Shown: piece by piece, positions 35,640 to 44,967 of the stretch
Numbering within the stretch: position 1 is the stretch's first letter
Layout of the letters: every line of letters begins with the position of its first letter
Assembly: GCF_000337135.1 (NCBI RefSeq)
Contig: NZ_AOIN01000056.1
Coordinates: 152,813-216,812 of the forward strand
Source: Natrialba chahannaoensis JCM 10990
Lineage (GTDB): Archaea; Halobacteriota; Halobacteria; Halobacteriales; Natrialbaceae
Length of the DNA: 64,000 nt
Reading direction: 5' to 3'
The notes under the pieces: model-generated
Told to the model about the DNA's origin: nothing
Seen by the model: the letters and a program-made list of their open reading frames with translations, nothing else
The model's database searches: none
Position numbers and translations under genes: made by a program

Positions 35640-37937
35640 ATGTCCGACACACCACACGACGATCAGCCAGACAGTGGAACCGAAACCGAGCACGAACACA
35701 CGCAGTCAGACGAGCACGAAGAACCGGTAGACAGAGACCAAGTCCCGGTCACTGACGGCGGCTCCGGCTCGAGTGAGTCCGGCACTAGCGACAGCCACGA
35801 TGGTGAGGTCGACGAGAACAGCAAACACGAGCAACTCGATGAGGTTCGCGAGAATTCCGAGGGCGAGGAGTTGACGAGCGACCACGGCGTCAAGATCAGC
35901 GACACGGATAACTCCCTGAAGGCCGGCGAACGCGGGCCGACGATTATGGAGGACTTCCACTTCCGGGAGAAGATGACGCAGTTCGACCACGAGTCGATCC
36001 CGGAACGCGTGGTCCACGCCCGCGGGACGGGTGCGCACGGCTACTTCCAGCCCTACGAAGATCCGGACTTAGGCGACGAGTACAACGATATCGAGGAGTT
36101 GACGAAGGCGAAGGTACTGACCGACCCCGACCAGAAGACGCCGGTGTTCACGCGGTTCTCGACGGTTGTCGGCTCGCGGGGGTCGTCCGACACTGTCAGG
36201 GACGTCCGCGGCTTCGCGACGAAGTTCTACACGGAGGACGGCAACTGGGACCTTGTCGGGAACAACATGCCGATCTTCTTCATTCAGGACGCGATGGAGT
36301 TTCCCGACCTGGTCCACGCGATCAAACCCGAGCCCGACGACTCGATTCCGCAGGCCTCGGCGGCCCACGACACGTTCTGGGACTTTGCCTCCCTCAAGCC
36401 GGAGATCACCCACATGATCATGTGGGTACTCTCGGGACGGGCGCTCCCGCGGGCCTACCGCATGATGCAGGGCTTTGGCGTTCACACCTTTCGGCTGGTC
36501 AACGAGGAGGGGGACTCGAAGTTCGTCAAGTTCCACTGGACACCCAAACTCGGTACCCACCAACTCGTCTGGGACGAGACGACGAAGCTCTGGGGGAAGA
36601 GCTCGGACTTCAACCGGAAAGGCCTCTACGACGTCATCGAGGAAGGCTACGACCCCGAGTGGGAACTCGGCGTTCAGATCTTCGACGAGGAACAGGCCGA
36701 AGAGTTCGACTTCGACGTCCTCGATCCGACGAAGATCGTCCCCGAGACCGAGGTCCCGGTCCGACCGATCGGCAAGATGGTCCTGAACGAAACGCCGGAC
36801 AACTTCTTCGCCGAAGTGGAGCAAGTCGCGTTCCACCCCGGGAACGTCGTCCCCGGCATCGACTTCTCGAATGACCCGCTCCTGCAGGGCCGACTGTTCT
36901 CCTACCAGGATACCCAGCTCAACCGCTTCGGCAGTGCCAACTGGGACGAGATCCCGATCAATCGGCCCGTCGCCGAACGGCATAACAACCAGCGCGCTGG
37001 CTTCATGCGCCAGGAGATCAACGTAGGAAAGGCCACCTACAAGCCGAACTCGATCGATGATGACGATCCACAGGAAGTCCCCGAGGAAGAAGGCGGTTAC
37101 GAGCACTACGCCGAGAAAATCGATGGCAAGAAGATCCGCAACCGGAGCGACAGCTTTGAGGAGCACTTCGACCAGGCACGGCTGTTCTGGAACAGCATGT
37201 CCGAGCCCGAAAAGCAGAACCTCGTCGACGCCGCTCACTTCGAACTTGGGAACGTCGACCGCATGGAGATCCGCGAGCGGATGGTCTACGACCTGTTCAA
37301 CAACGTGGACCACGAGTTCGCCACACGCGTCGCCGAGGGAATCGGCGTCGATCCGCCTGAATCGCCCGGTGACGAGATGCCGGACCATGACAGGGAAGAC
37401 CCATCACTCAGCATGGAAAATCGGACCCCGGACACAATCGAGACTCGCAAGATCGCGATGCTGATCGACGACGGGTTTGACGACGAACACGTCTCGGAGC
37501 TTCAATCTGCTCTGGAGGACGAGGGAGCCCGGGTCAAGGTAATCTCGAAACACCTCGGCGAGAAGTCGGGAACCGACGGTGAGACGGTGGAAGCGGACAA
37601 ACACCACGTCGCGGCAGCCTCAGTTTCGTTCGACGCGGTCCTCGTCCCTGGCGGTAGCGAGAGCGTCGACGCAATGGCCCAGCAGGGCGATCCGAAGCAC
37701 TTCGTGGCTGAGGCGTTCAAACATTACAAGCCAATCGGCGCAGTTGGCGATGGAGCAGCCCTGGTCGAAGCGGTCGACCTGCCGGATACCGACATCGCTG
37801 ACGATGGCGATCTCGTCTCAGACGCCGGCGTCGTCACCTGTCGCAGCGACGATCTAGACGAGTTCGCCGAGGAGTTTGTCGACGCAATCGCCCAACACCG
37901 ACACTGGAACCGCGACCCGGAGGAAGTCCCGGCCTAA
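35640..37937 (+). CDS. katE: Large-subunit catalase with C-terminal DJ-1/PfpI-like domain
   Basis: The 765-residue haem catalase degrades hydrogen peroxide. A 90-residue acidic tail precedes the core. The catalytic His126 is in RVVHARGTGAHGYF, the Asn motif in NMPIFFIQDAMEFPDLVHA, and the proximal Tyr in GRLFSYQDTQLNRFG. From about residue 605 the protein continues into a flavodoxin/DJ-1-like domain, KIAMLIDDGFDDEHVSELQS and VLVPGGSESVDAM, as in clade 2 large-subunit catalases (E. coli HPII). The segment DEEGGYEHYAEKID is conserved between core and tail. It is monocistronic. Confidence 0.96.
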   Translation: MSDTPHDDQPDSGTETEHEHTQSDEHEEPVDRDQVPVTDGGSGSSESGTSDSHDGEVDENSKHEQLDEVRENSEGEELTSDHGVKISDTDNSLKAGERGPTIMEDFHFREKMTQFDHESIPERVVHARGTGAHGYFQPYEDPDLGDEYNDIEELTKAKVLTDPDQKTPVFTRFSTVVGSRGSSDTVRDVRGFATKFYTEDGNWDLVGNNMPIFFIQDAMEFPDLVHAIKPEPDDSIPQASAAHDTFWDFASLKPEITHMIMWVLSGRALPRAYRMMQGFGVHTFRLVNEEGDSKFVKFHWTPKLGTHQLVWDETTKLWGKSSDFNRKGLYDVIEEGYDPEWELGVQIFDEEQAEEFDFDVLDPTKIVPETEVPVRPIGKMVLNETPDNFFAEVEQVAFHPGNVVPGIDFSNDPLLQGRLFSYQDTQLNRFGSANWDEIPINRPVAERHNNQRAGFMRQEINVGKATYKPNSIDDDDPQEVPEEEGGYEHYAEKIDGKKIRNRSDSFEEHFDQARLFWNSMSEPEKQNLVDAAHFELGNVDRMEIRERMVYDLFNNVDHEFATRVAEGIGVDPPESPGDEMPDHDREDPSLSMENRTPDTIETRKIAMLIDDGFDDEHVSELQSALEDEGARVKVISKHLGEKSGTDGETVEADKHHVAAASVSFDAVLVPGGSESVDAMAQQGDPKHFVAEAFKHYKPIGAVGDGAALVEAVDLPDTDIADDGDLVSDAGVVTCRSDDLDEFAEEFVDAIAQHRHWNRDPEEVPA

Positions 37938-38054
37938 AATAGCGGCTCGAACCGTCGAGCAAGCCCCGCACCTTGATTCTCGTTTTGGGAGCGCTCGGAC
38001 GGAGACTCGCCAACAGTGTGACGTTGAGTCAACGCACGTCAGCAGTACTGTGCG

Positions 38055-40295
38055 TTAGATATCCACGTTCTCGCGGGCTGCCTCGAGATGCCGACGCTCG
38101 ACGACGACCTGCTCTGCCCGCTGGTTCGCTTCTTCGGGACTGTACTCGTCTGCCACCTCGCGGATCGCCTTCATCGAGGCGTCTCTGACGAGTGCCTCTA
38201 GGTCCGCACCGGTGTAGCCCTCGAGTTCACCTGCAAGCTCCTCGAGTTCGACATCGTCGCCAAGCGGCTTGCCACGTGCGTGGACCTCGAGGATCTTCTC
38301 ACGGGCCGCGCGGTCGGGTTCGCCGACGTAGACGTGGGTGTCGAGCCGGCCCGGCCGCAGCAGGGCAGGATCGATCTGGTCTTTGCGGTTGGTCGCCGCG
38401 AGCACGACGAGGTTCGGGTTCTCGCGCATGCCGTCGAGTTCGGTGAGCAGTTGTGAGACGACCCGTTCGGTCACCTCGTGACCCTCGCCGCGTGCGGCGG
38501 TGATGGCGTCGATTTCGTCGAAGAAGACGATCGAGGGTGCAGCCTGACGGGCGCGCTCGAACACCTTGCGGATGGCCTTCTCGCTCTCGCCGACGTAGCG
38601 GTCGACGATTTCGGGGCCGTCGACGCGGACGAAGTTGACGTCCGTCTCACCGGCCAGCGCGCGGGCGAGCAGCGTCTTTCCAGTACCAGGAGGGCCGTGC
38701 AGCAAGACGCCCGATGGCGGCTCCGTGTTCGTCACCTCGAAGAGTCTGTCGTAGGTCAGGGGCCACTCCACGGACTCACGGAGCGTCTGCTTTGCGGTCT
38801 CGAGACCGCCGACATTGCCGAAGTCCGTGTCGGGTGATTCGGCGACGTACTCACGCATCGCCGAGGGCTCGACCGATGCGAGCGCCTCGTCGAAGTGGCG
38901 CTTTTTCACCGTCGGGTTCTGGTTCCACGTCGCGAGTTCGTCCTCGTCGGCCGGCCGACTCCGAATCGCTGCCATCGCCGCCTCGCTCGCAACAGCGTCG
39001 AGGTCTGCCCCGACAAAGCCGTGCGTTCGCCGCGCGAGCGCGTCCACGCTGACGTCCTCTGCGAGTGGCATTCCGCGGGTGTGAACCTCGATAATCTCCT
39101 TCCGGCCCGTTTCGTCGGGAACCCCGATCTGAATCTCACGGTCGAAGCGACCGCCCCGTCGGAGTGCAGGGTCGATACTGTCGACGCGGTTCGTCGCGCC
39201 GATCACGATCACTTCGCCGCGAGCGTCGAGCCCGTCCATCAAGGTCAGCAACTGGCCGACGATCCGGTTTTCAGCGTCGCCATCGTCGTCTCGCGTCCCT
39301 GCAATGGAGTCGATTTCGTCGAAGAAGATGATCGTCGGGGCGTCCTCCTTCGCTGCTTCGAAGGTCTGGCGAAGTTGCTCCTCCGACTCACCCTTGTACT
39401 TCGACATAATCTCCGGCCCGGAAATCGTCACGAAGTGCGCATCGACCTCGTTCGCGACCGCGCGAGCAATCAGCGTCTTTCCGGTGCCGGGCGGGCCGTA
39501 GAGGAGCACGCCGGAGGGCGGCTCGACGCCGAGACGCTGGAACAGTTCCGGCTCCGAGAGCGGTAACTCGATCATCTCGCGGACCAACTCGAGTTCCTCG
39601 TCCAGCCCACCGATGTCCTCGTAGGTGACGCCGGAGGGGGAACTCGAGTCGGGGCTGGCCTCGACAGCGCCGTCCAGATCCGTGGACGTGGCCCCACTCG
39701 AGTCGGTCGTTGACTCCGTGTCGGTTGCACTGGTCCCGGACGAGGTGCCCGCCTGGTTCGTGCCGGCAGCGCCGGCCTGTCCCGCAATGCGGACTGTCGT
39801 CGAGCTCGTGATCCGAACGTCGCCATCCGGCGTCGTGTCGACGACGGTGAAGGGGTCCTGGTCGACGCCTTCGACGCGGATCTGCTCACCGGTTCGAACC
39901 GGCCGATTTCGAAGCGTCTTAGCGGCTTCGTGCTCTGCGACCTGGCGCTGGCTGGCGGTGAGTCCCGGTGGTGCAGTCAGCGTCACGCGCTCGGCGTCGC
40001 GGATTGCGGATTTGTCCTTCGTGCTAACGGTAACCGTGTCGCCGACGTGGACGCCCGCATTGGCGCGGGTGTCACCATCGATCTGGATCGCGCGTTCGGG
40101 AATCGACGGGTCGGCGGGCCACATCTTCGCGACAGTCGTTTTCCCGTTCTCGCCCTCGATGACGATCGTGTCGCCACTCAGGACGCCCAACTGTCGCCGG
40201 GCCATTTCAGGAATGCGGGCGACGCCGCGGCCAGCGTCGCGCTTCTCGGCTGCTCGTACCGACAGCGTGACGCCGTCGGAATCCGACCCACTCAT
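38055..40295 (-). CDS. cdc48: CDC48-family AAA+ ATPase
   Basis: The 746-residue protein matches the archaeal Cdc48/VAT unfoldase, which extracts and feeds proteins to the proteasome. It has an N-domain ([20 protein letters not shown]), then D1 with GPPGTGKT and [10 protein letters not shown], and D2 with a second GPPGTGKT and [11 protein letters not shown] Ser/Thr-rich linker between N and D1 (about residues 168-222) is longer than in VAT and has haloarchaeal acidic composition. The C-terminus [20 protein letters not shown] is typical. Halophiles often encode several CDC48 paralogues. Confidence 0.96.
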   Translation of the reverse strand: MSGSDSDGVTLSVRAAEKRDAGRGVARIPEMARRQLGVLSGDTIVIEGENGKTTVAKMWPADPSIPERAIQIDGDTRANAGVHVGDTVTVSTKDKSAIRDAERVTLTAPPGLTASQRQVAEHEAAKTLRNRPVRTGEQIRVEGVDQDPFTVVDTTPDGDVRITSSTTVRIAGQAGAAGTNQAGTSSGTSATDTESTTDSSGATSTDLDGAVEASPDSSSPSGVTYEDIGGLDEELELVREMIELPLSEPELFQRLGVEPPSGVLLYGPPGTGKTLIARAVANEVDAHFVTISGPEIMSKYKGESEEQLRQTFEAAKEDAPTIIFFDEIDSIAGTRDDDGDAENRIVGQLLTLMDGLDARGEVIVIGATNRVDSIDPALRRGGRFDREIQIGVPDETGRKEIIEVHTRGMPLAEDVSVDALARRTHGFVGADLDAVASEAAMAAIRSRPADEDELATWNQNPTVKKRHFDEALASVEPSAMREYVAESPDTDFGNVGGLETAKQTLRESVEWPLTYDRLFEVTNTEPPSGVLLHGPPGTGKTLLARALAGETDVNFVRVDGPEIVDRYVGESEKAIRKVFERARQAAPSIVFFDEIDAITAARGEGHEVTERVVSQLLTELDGMRENPNLVVLAATNRKDQIDPALLRPGRLDTHVYVGEPDRAAREKILEVHARGKPLGDDVELEELAGELEGYTGADLEALVRDASMKAIREVADEYSPEEANQRAEQVVVERRHLEAARENVDI

Positions 40296-40485
40296 ACCCG
40301 GTTCTTTTCGCTGGGAGGTCTTGAGAATTGCCCACTTCTGGAGGCGTACTCGGCCCAGATCGAGTCAGATCGAGTTGGGACTGAAGGAGTCGGCTGGTTG
40401 TCCGGTGTGTTGGCCGCTGGCGCAGAGCGGCTTTCGGCCAATATGCCGGAGAAACGCATTTGGGCGTCGCTGTTGGAACTCCGGT

Positions 40486-40620
40486 ATGGTGGTCCAAACC
40501 GAACGGGACGACGCCACCTGGTACGAGTGTGAGACCTGCGGGTTGCTCTTCGACGAGAAGGGAGACGCCGCAGAGCATGAAAAGCGGTGTGACGGAGAGG
40601 ATCCAACCTATATTCAGTGA
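40486..40620 (+). CDS. Small C2H2-like zinc-finger protein (DUF7128-like)
   Basis: The 44-residue frame starts MVVQTERDDATWYECETCGL and ends AAEHEKRCDGEDPTYIQ. CxxC and HxxxxC spacing forms a single zinc finger. I recognise this as a conserved small haloarchaeal family, probably DUF7128. It lies in a longer + strand frame that is otherwise the shadow of cdc48, and only this last part is genuine. It is divergent from cdc48. A single finger of this size is more likely a protein or RNA binder. Confidence 0.75.
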   Translation: MVVQTERDDATWYECETCGLLFDEKGDAAEHEKRCDGEDPTYIQ

Positions 40621-40718
40621 GGTCGATACTGGTCGGTAACGGGCGAGGGGTGACGTCCGATAATCGATAACCGATTACTAGGGGCGACAGCCGAGAGCGA
40701 CGACTGACCGGGGAGAAT

Positions 40719-40765
40719 CGACAACTGACAATGTACAACTGACAACGGACAACCGACAACCGAAG
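40719..40765. repeat. Short imperfect CGACAAC/TGACAAC tandem array
   Basis: The tract repeats CGACAACTGACAA, GTACAACTGACAA, CGGACAACCGACAACCG in close succession, and an earlier GATAATCGATAACCGAT sits at 40659-40675. It is the convergent gap between the zinc-finger gene and the gene stopping at 40766. It is most likely a simple-sequence expansion, but could be a terminator-like element. Confidence 0.6.
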
Positions 40766-41011
40766 CTACTCGAGTCGGTCCCGGTGCTCGTCGGCAAGCT
40801 CCCCAGCCTGGTCCAGCGTGTGCGTTTCGGTCCAGCGGACGCGTTCGCCGTCGCCGTAGGCGAGTACAGTCTTGAGTTCGTCGCGCAGGACGCCGTGATC
40901 AATTGACAGTACGGTTCCCGACTCGTCACCGAGTTCGTAGACCCCGGGACGATTCGGCGCGCTGGCGACGGCGTCGCGGTCGAGCGATTGCCAGGGTTTC
41001 TGGAGTGGCAT
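40766..41011 (-). CDS. Conserved haloarchaeal hypothetical protein, 81 aa
   Basis: The start at 41011 (MPLQKPWQSLDRDAVASAPN) is one base beyond the previous stop at 41013, so it is coupled with the DUF5796 gene. RPGVYELGDESGTVLSIDHG resembles the beginning of a GIY-YIG-type or UvrC-like fold, but catalytic features are not evident. The segment ELKTVLAYGDGERVRWTETH follows. I do not recognise a function. The longer frame to 41059 would overlap the upstream gene. Confidence 0.72.
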   Translation of the reverse strand: MPLQKPWQSLDRDAVASAPNRPGVYELGDESGTVLSIDHGVLRDELKTVLAYGDGERVRWTETHTLDQAGELADEHRDRLE

Positions 41012-41012
41012 C

Positions 41013-41453
41013 TTAGCTGTCGATCTCCGACTCGGCGACGAGTTCGTAGGCGTGTTCACTCATCTCGTCCTCGGCGAAGACGAACACTCGCCCGTCGACG
41101 AGCGAGAGGTCCGCATCGACACGAATCGAGTAGGCGTCGGTCATAACCGTCACGCCCGGGAACAGTACTTCCTCGTCGTCGTCGCTGAGCATGACGCGGC
41201 CGACACCAGTTCCCTCGAGGATGTCGTCGTGCGTGTCCCGGTCGTTGACGTAGGTCATGACGCCCTCAACGCCGTCGGGGTCAGTAACAAGGACGTGGAC
41301 GTCCTTGCCCGGCGGCGTCTTGATCGACTCCGCGACGGGTTCTGGCGGTCCGTGATAGAAGACCTCCCGGCCGTCGAGATACTGGACGACGATGCCACCA
41401 TCGACGAGGTCGACGGTGATCGTACTCGGGGCGACGTTACTGCGCGCGCTCAT
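41013..41453 (-). CDS. DUF5796-like haloarchaeal protein
   Basis: The 146-residue protein begins MSARSNVAPSTITVDLVDGG. Conserved features are VVQYLDGREVFYHGPPEPV, HVLVTDPDGVEGVMTYVNDR and VLFPGVTVMTDAYSIRVDAD. I assign it to DUF5796 from memory. It is all-beta by appearance, acidic and soluble. It forms a two-gene unit with the downstream 81-residue gene. No activity is known. Confidence 0.78.
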   Translation of the reverse strand: MSARSNVAPSTITVDLVDGGIVVQYLDGREVFYHGPPEPVAESIKTPPGKDVHVLVTDPDGVEGVMTYVNDRDTHDDILEGTGVGRVMLSDDDEEVLFPGVTVMTDAYSIRVDADLSLVDGRVFVFAEDEMSEHAYELVAESEIDS

Positions 41454-42118
41454 TAGTCAGTCGTTCGGTCGGCGGTGGGAAAAGCGGTGCGTTCTCGCTG
41501 GTCGTTGTTGTGCTGCAAACAGTGAGCCAGCAGGTAATATCGACGATCGGCTAAAGTCACACCCAAGAAGATACAGAACTCACTCACGACTGACCGTCCC
41601 AGAAAAGCGATGATCCAGCTGATTTGGCGAACCTCCCCAATCATCATTTCCATATACACATATTCGAGCTGGTAAGTCTGAGAAAACGTGGTGAACTGTG
41701 GCTATCTATAGTAACAACTGCAACTAGTTACACACTGATCGCCGAGCAGGCTGGCGATCAGGTGTGCAGTGACTTGCAGTGGCTACTATAGCAGTCAGTT
41801 ATAAGAATAGCATTGTCTATCGAACGTCTCATTCACCTGTTTATCTTAGCATGTCGTTTGAGCGGGAACGGTGCCGAAATGGATATTTATTGTGTATTTT
41901 ATATGGGTTATTTAGTGACATCTCACACCTCTTGAGATCAACCGTCAGTCACATCCTATCGACGTGCCATTCGAGGGACAGCCGTAGTACACAAGCCGTT
42001 CCGGCGCTGGTCGGACCCGCGTGGGCGTGCTCGTGTGGCTGTGGGACAGCGTTCCAGTGACGCGAGAAGAGTTGTCGGAACCGCCAGCCGTAAATACACT
42101 CTCTGTGAGTGTGTTCGT
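41454..42118. other. Intergenic region with a MITE-like copy, upstream of aroK
   Basis: This 665-nt gap contains one hairpin element at 41706-41791 and the aroK promoter. TAAATA at 42091-42096 is about 25 nt before the aroK ATG. The remaining sequence is AT-richer than flanking genes and has no acceptable ORF. Confidence 0.6.
41706..41791. repeat. MITE-like hairpin repeat, copy 2
   Basis: The 86-bp element begins CTATAGTAACAACTGCAACT and ends CTTGCAGTGGCTACTATAG. The apex stem is GATCGCC paired with GGCGATC around GAGCAGGCT. It is nearly identical outside the apex to copy 3 at 53122. There is no open frame. No clear target-site duplication is visible. Confidence 0.9.
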
Positions 42119-43048
42119 ATGGATGGTCGCGCCGTCGCACCTGCAGCCGGAACCGTTCTCAACGCGCTTGCGACGGGAACCGGTTCGGCGTTCGCGATCG
42201 ATCTCGAGACGACTGCGACGGTCGAACTCGAGCAACACGAGGAACTCGCGGAACACGAAAGTGACACCGTCGATGGCCACATTGTAGGCCACCCCGACGC
42301 CAACACCGACCTTATCGAGCGCTGTGTCGAACTCACAATTGCGGCGTTTGCCGCCGACGTCGGACTCGATCCGAAAACTGTCGGCGGTCGCGTCCGAACC
42401 GAAAGTGAGGTCCCGCTGGCTGCCGGCCTGAAAAGCTCGAGTGCTGCCGCCAATGCGACGGTGCTTGCCACCCTCGACGCACTCGGTGTCGCCAGTACGG
42501 TCGACCGAATCGATGCCTGTCGACTCGGCGTCCGTGCCGCCCGCGAAGCCGGTGTCACCGCCACCGGCGCGTTCGACGACGCCAGCGCCAGCATGCTCGG
42601 CGGCGTGACGATCACCGACAACACGGGCGACGAACTGCTCGCCCGCGAAGCGTTCGACGACGACCTGCAGGCGCTCGTCTACACCCCGCCAGAACAGGCC
42701 TTCAGCGCCGACGCCGACATCGTCGCCTGCAAGCGCATCGCACCGATGGCACACCTGGTCGAAGAGCTCGCACTCGACGGTCGGTACGGCGAGGCAATGA
42801 CCGTCAACGGGTTTGCGTTCTGCGGGGTACTCGAGTTCCCGACAGGACCGATAGTCGAGGCACTCCCGGATGTGGAGGGTGTGTCGCTGTCGGGGACGGG
42901 GCCGAGTTACGTCGCGATTGGCGAGCAGGACTCACTCGAGATCGTCCGCGAACGGTGGAACGAGCGTGACGGGACGACACGGATTTTGCAGTTGCGGACG
43001 GATGGAACACGTGTGCAGGACACGTCCCAGAACGGTGAGGAGAGATGA
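42119..43048 (+). CDS. aroK: Shikimate kinase, archaeal GHMP type
   Basis: The 309-residue protein belongs to the GHMP kinase superfamily, which replaces the bacterial AroK in archaea, and phosphorylates shikimate at the 3-hydroxyl. The GHMP motif is ESEVPLAAGLKSSSAAANAT. The N-terminal MDGRAVAPAAGTVLNALATG and the late GVSLSGTGPSYVAIGEQDS with glycine-rich motif are family hallmarks. The start at 42119 is 25 nt after a TAAATA box, so the transcript is likely leaderless. The chorismate mutase gene is 51 nt downstream, so both genes probably form an aromatic amino acid unit. Confidence 0.94.
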   Translation: MDGRAVAPAAGTVLNALATGTGSAFAIDLETTATVELEQHEELAEHESDTVDGHIVGHPDANTDLIERCVELTIAAFAADVGLDPKTVGGRVRTESEVPLAAGLKSSSAAANATVLATLDALGVASTVDRIDACRLGVRAAREAGVTATGAFDDASASMLGGVTITDNTGDELLAREAFDDDLQALVYTPPEQAFSADADIVACKRIAPMAHLVEELALDGRYGEAMTVNGFAFCGVLEFPTGPIVEALPDVEGVSLSGTGPSYVAIGEQDSLEIVRERWNERDGTTRILQLRTDGTRVQDTSQNGEER

Positions 43049-43099
43049 GCTGGCGAGAGGGAGTAGCGACAAGACGTACCAACTGAACGACGAGATAGC

Positions 43100-43426
43100 A
43101 TGACTCGAAACACAGCCACAGACAGCGGATCTGAGACGGAGAAACGGACACCGGAGGAGATGGACCTCGAAGAGCTCCGGGAAGAAATTCAGACGATTGA
43201 TCGAGAGATTGTCGAGTTGATCGCCCAACGCACCTACGTCGCGGATACAATCGCGGCGGTCAAAGATGAGAAGGATATGCCGACGACCGACGAGAAACAG
43301 GAAGAGCAGGTAATGGATCGAGCGGGGCGAAACGCCGAGCAGTTCGACGTGGATGCGAATCTCGTGAAGGCGATTTTCCGACTTTTGATCGAGTTGAACA
43401 AAGTACACCAGCGTGACAGCCGGTAA
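43100..43426 (+). CDS. aroQ: Chorismate mutase (AroQ type)
   Basis: The 108-residue helical protein catalyses chorismate to prephenate. It has the AroQ pattern LEELREEIQTIDREIVELIA (Arg and Asp), RTYVADTIAAVKDEKDMPTT with Lys, and EQVMDRAGRNAEQFDVDANL. The last helix, LVKAIFRLLIELNKVHQRDS, completes the fold. An acidic tail of about 20 residues precedes. It lies downstream of aroK with a 51-nt gap, so it is probably co-transcribed with it. Confidence 0.92.
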   Translation: MTRNTATDSGSETEKRTPEEMDLEELREEIQTIDREIVELIAQRTYVADTIAAVKDEKDMPTTDEKQEEQVMDRAGRNAEQFDVDANLVKAIFRLLIELNKVHQRDSR

Positions 43427-43520
43427 CGTATAACACGACTGAGGTTGGATTTCTGACCTCTGTCTGGTATCAAGTCGCAATCGTAATCAAGACACGTTCG
43501 AGAGAAGCTGGGAATAGAGA

Positions 43521-43910
43521 TTACCCTTCGTCGTAGAGTGGAGACGCCTGACAGCGAGCAACCCACTGTTCAAGAAAGGTGTCCCGACTCACGACGCGTC
43601 CGGCGAGGTCGGCGACCTGCGTGACGGACTCGTTACGGCACCAATCCACACATTCTCGGTATAGCGGAATATTCAACTCCTGCTGGTCAGGGTCGGGAAC
43701 GATCTCAATCGTAGTGGCACCCGCTAAGTGAGCGAGGAACGCCCGTGTGTGACCATCGGACAGAACGAACTCATCCTCGATGTGGAGAACTGGAATTGGG
43801 TCGTACGCCGGGTCGTCAAAATCGAACCACTCCAGCGCATTTCGTAGCCGACTGGCGTCGATATACAACTGGCTGGGAAAGGGTTCGTCAATCGGTACGG
43901 AAGATGGCAT
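43521..43910 (-). CDS. ParB-like nuclease-domain protein
   Basis: The 129-residue protein (start at 43910, MPSSVPIDEPFPSQLYIDAS) has a short ParB-like core, DPIPVLHIEDEFVLSDGHTR, with GHTR resembling the ParB GxxR box, then FLAHLAGATTIEIVPD and CVDWCRNESVTQVADLAGRV. Similar single-domain proteins occur widely in bacteria and archaea without known function. It lies just beyond the first RelE toxin gene, in the same orientation, but no functional link is evident. An in-frame start at 43994 is less likely, given the family N-terminus. Confidence 0.75.
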   Translation of the reverse strand: MPSSVPIDEPFPSQLYIDASRLRNALEWFDFDDPAYDPIPVLHIEDEFVLSDGHTRAFLAHLAGATTIEIVPDPDQQELNIPLYRECVDWCRNESVTQVADLAGRVVSRDTFLEQWVARCQASPLYDEG

Positions 43911-43990
43911 CGTCTCTCCCAGTCCTTCGCGTTGTTTGACCAACGTTCTTACGATTGGAACGCCACCAAGCGGAAACCCATCGCACTGCC

Positions 43991-44275
43991 TCACGGAAAC
44001 TCGTCGTAGATAGACGACCGATGCCCAACAGCACCGACCTGCATTACTCTGTTCTCGCGCTTGAACCGCACAATAGCCCGATAGTCACCGACTCGCAACG
44101 ACTGCCACGGCTTCGCGCCCGTCAACGGCTTGGCGAAGTCCGGCGGCTCGCGGAACTCGTCCGATACTACGTCGTCGAGCTTATCGAGGATTCGCTGTTG
44201 CGTCTCGGCGTCAAGTGCTCCGAGGCCGTCTGCCGCTCGCTCGGAGAGTTCCCACGTCCACTCGTCGTCACTCAT
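43991..44275 (-). CDS. RelE-family toxin, TA module 1
   Basis: The 94-residue protein is a RelE/ParE-superfamily toxin: WTWELSERAADGLGALDAET, ILDKLDDVVSDEFREPPDFA, KPLTGAKPWQSLRVGDYRAI and VRFKRENRVMQVGAVGHRSS. RelE toxins cleave mRNA at the ribosome. The start at 44275 overlaps the antitoxin stop by 8 nt, the standard antitoxin-first coupling. It is a paralogue of the toxin at 47514. Confidence 0.92.
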   Translation of the reverse strand: MSDDEWTWELSERAADGLGALDAETQQRILDKLDDVVSDEFREPPDFAKPLTGAKPWQSLRVGDYRAIVRFKRENRVMQVGAVGHRSSIYDEFP

Positions 44276-44540
44276 CCGTACCGAACCGGTCGCGGGCCTC
44301 CTCTGCGCTCACCGTCTCACCTTCGTCGAACTGCCGTTCGCTCTCCAGCAGGTCTTCGAGCGCCCGCTTCGAGAGTCGCGTTCCGTACACTGCGTCTCGC
44401 AGAGCTTCGCGCATGAACTCCGAGCGCGAGTTGTATCCCTGCTCCTGCCACTGCTCGTCTAAGTCAGCGAGAAAATCCTTTGGAAGTCGGAGGTTCACCT
44501 TTTCATCGTTCCCATCGGCGGCGGTATCGGACTGAGCCAT
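44268..44540 (-). CDS. RHH antitoxin, TA module 1
   Basis: The 90-residue protein has a ribbon-helix-helix N-terminal domain, EKVNLRLPKDFLADLDEQWQ with GYNSRSEFMREALRDAVYGT, which binds operator DNA, and a C-terminal acidic toxin-wrapping tail, GETVSAEEARDRFGTDE. It precedes and overlaps the RelE gene. A perfect inverted repeat (TAGTACG-TG-CGTACTA) sits between its TATA-like box and its start, which should be its own autoregulatory operator. Confidence 0.92.
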   Translation of the reverse strand: MAQSDTAADGNDEKVNLRLPKDFLADLDEQWQEQGYNSRSEFMREALRDAVYGTRLSKRALEDLLESERQFDEGETVSAEEARDRFGTDE

Positions 44541-44546
44541 ATCTCG

Positions 44547-44562
44547 TAGTACGTGCGTACTA
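44547..44562. promoter_or_regulatory. Palindromic operator upstream of RHH antitoxin 1
   Basis: TAGTACGTGCGTACTA has perfect 7-bp arms around a 2-nt centre. It lies between the antitoxin start (44540) and a TTCTTAG-type TATA element near 44564-44570 with a CGAAA upstream, precisely where a TA autorepressor would block transcription. Confidence 0.75.
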
Positions 44563-44641
44563 CACTAAGAACTTTCGAGTAGTCGGTCGAATCCGTTGGC
44601 GAGCCGCGCTGAAGTCAATCACCATGGTTCCAAGAGAAAGC

Positions 44642-44703
44642 GGCAAAGTAGACGAAATCTGTAACGTCAGTCAGAGACCTGAACAAGGTGGAGCAAAGGG
44701 ATA
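44642..44703. repeat. CCTGAACAAGGT repeat, copy a
   Basis: The segment reads GGCAAAGTAGACGAAATCTG, then GAGACCTGAACAAGGTGGAG and CAAAGGG. It matches the sequence at 47817 in the same order for about 60 nt. Two shorter copies lie at 46311 and 47092. The copies all fall within the toxin-antitoxin island. Confidence 0.7.
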
Positions 44704-44967
44704 GTAGATAGCGCTAAGCGGGCCTCTGAGTGCGTGTACTGCCCGATCAACGAACAGAAATCTTCCGGTTGCTGTCCAGTTGGTTCAGGTAGAGTGAGTA
44801 CATTGAAACTGGCGGACACTACACGTGCTTATTGAACGCTGGACGATCTCTCAGGAGTGAGAGGTATTCATGATGGCGAGCTGTGGTGGACAAGCTCTGG
44901 CGTGATTTGCAGAAGCAGTTATCAATCAACACTGAGGAGTAAGAAGCGTACCGTCGCTCTACGTTGA
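44704..44967. other. Intergenic sequence, possible decayed mobile-element remnant
   Basis: No intact gene is seen. A short frame near 44884-44942 reads VVDKLWRDLQKQLSINTEE and stops, like an orphan protein C-terminus. I cannot tell which protein it came from. The region lies between module 1 and the lipoprotein gene. Confidence 0.35.

Noticed and set aside
39625..40620. 331-aa + strand frame
   Set aside because: Only the last 44 residues (zinc finger) are credible. The rest is antisense to cdc48.
40719..40765. CRISPR array
   Set aside because: The repeats are about 7 nt and contiguous, without spacers, and no cas genes occur in the window.
41779..42060. 93-aa + frame beside MITE copy 2
   Set aside because: Starts inside the repeat end and has no haloarchaeal character.
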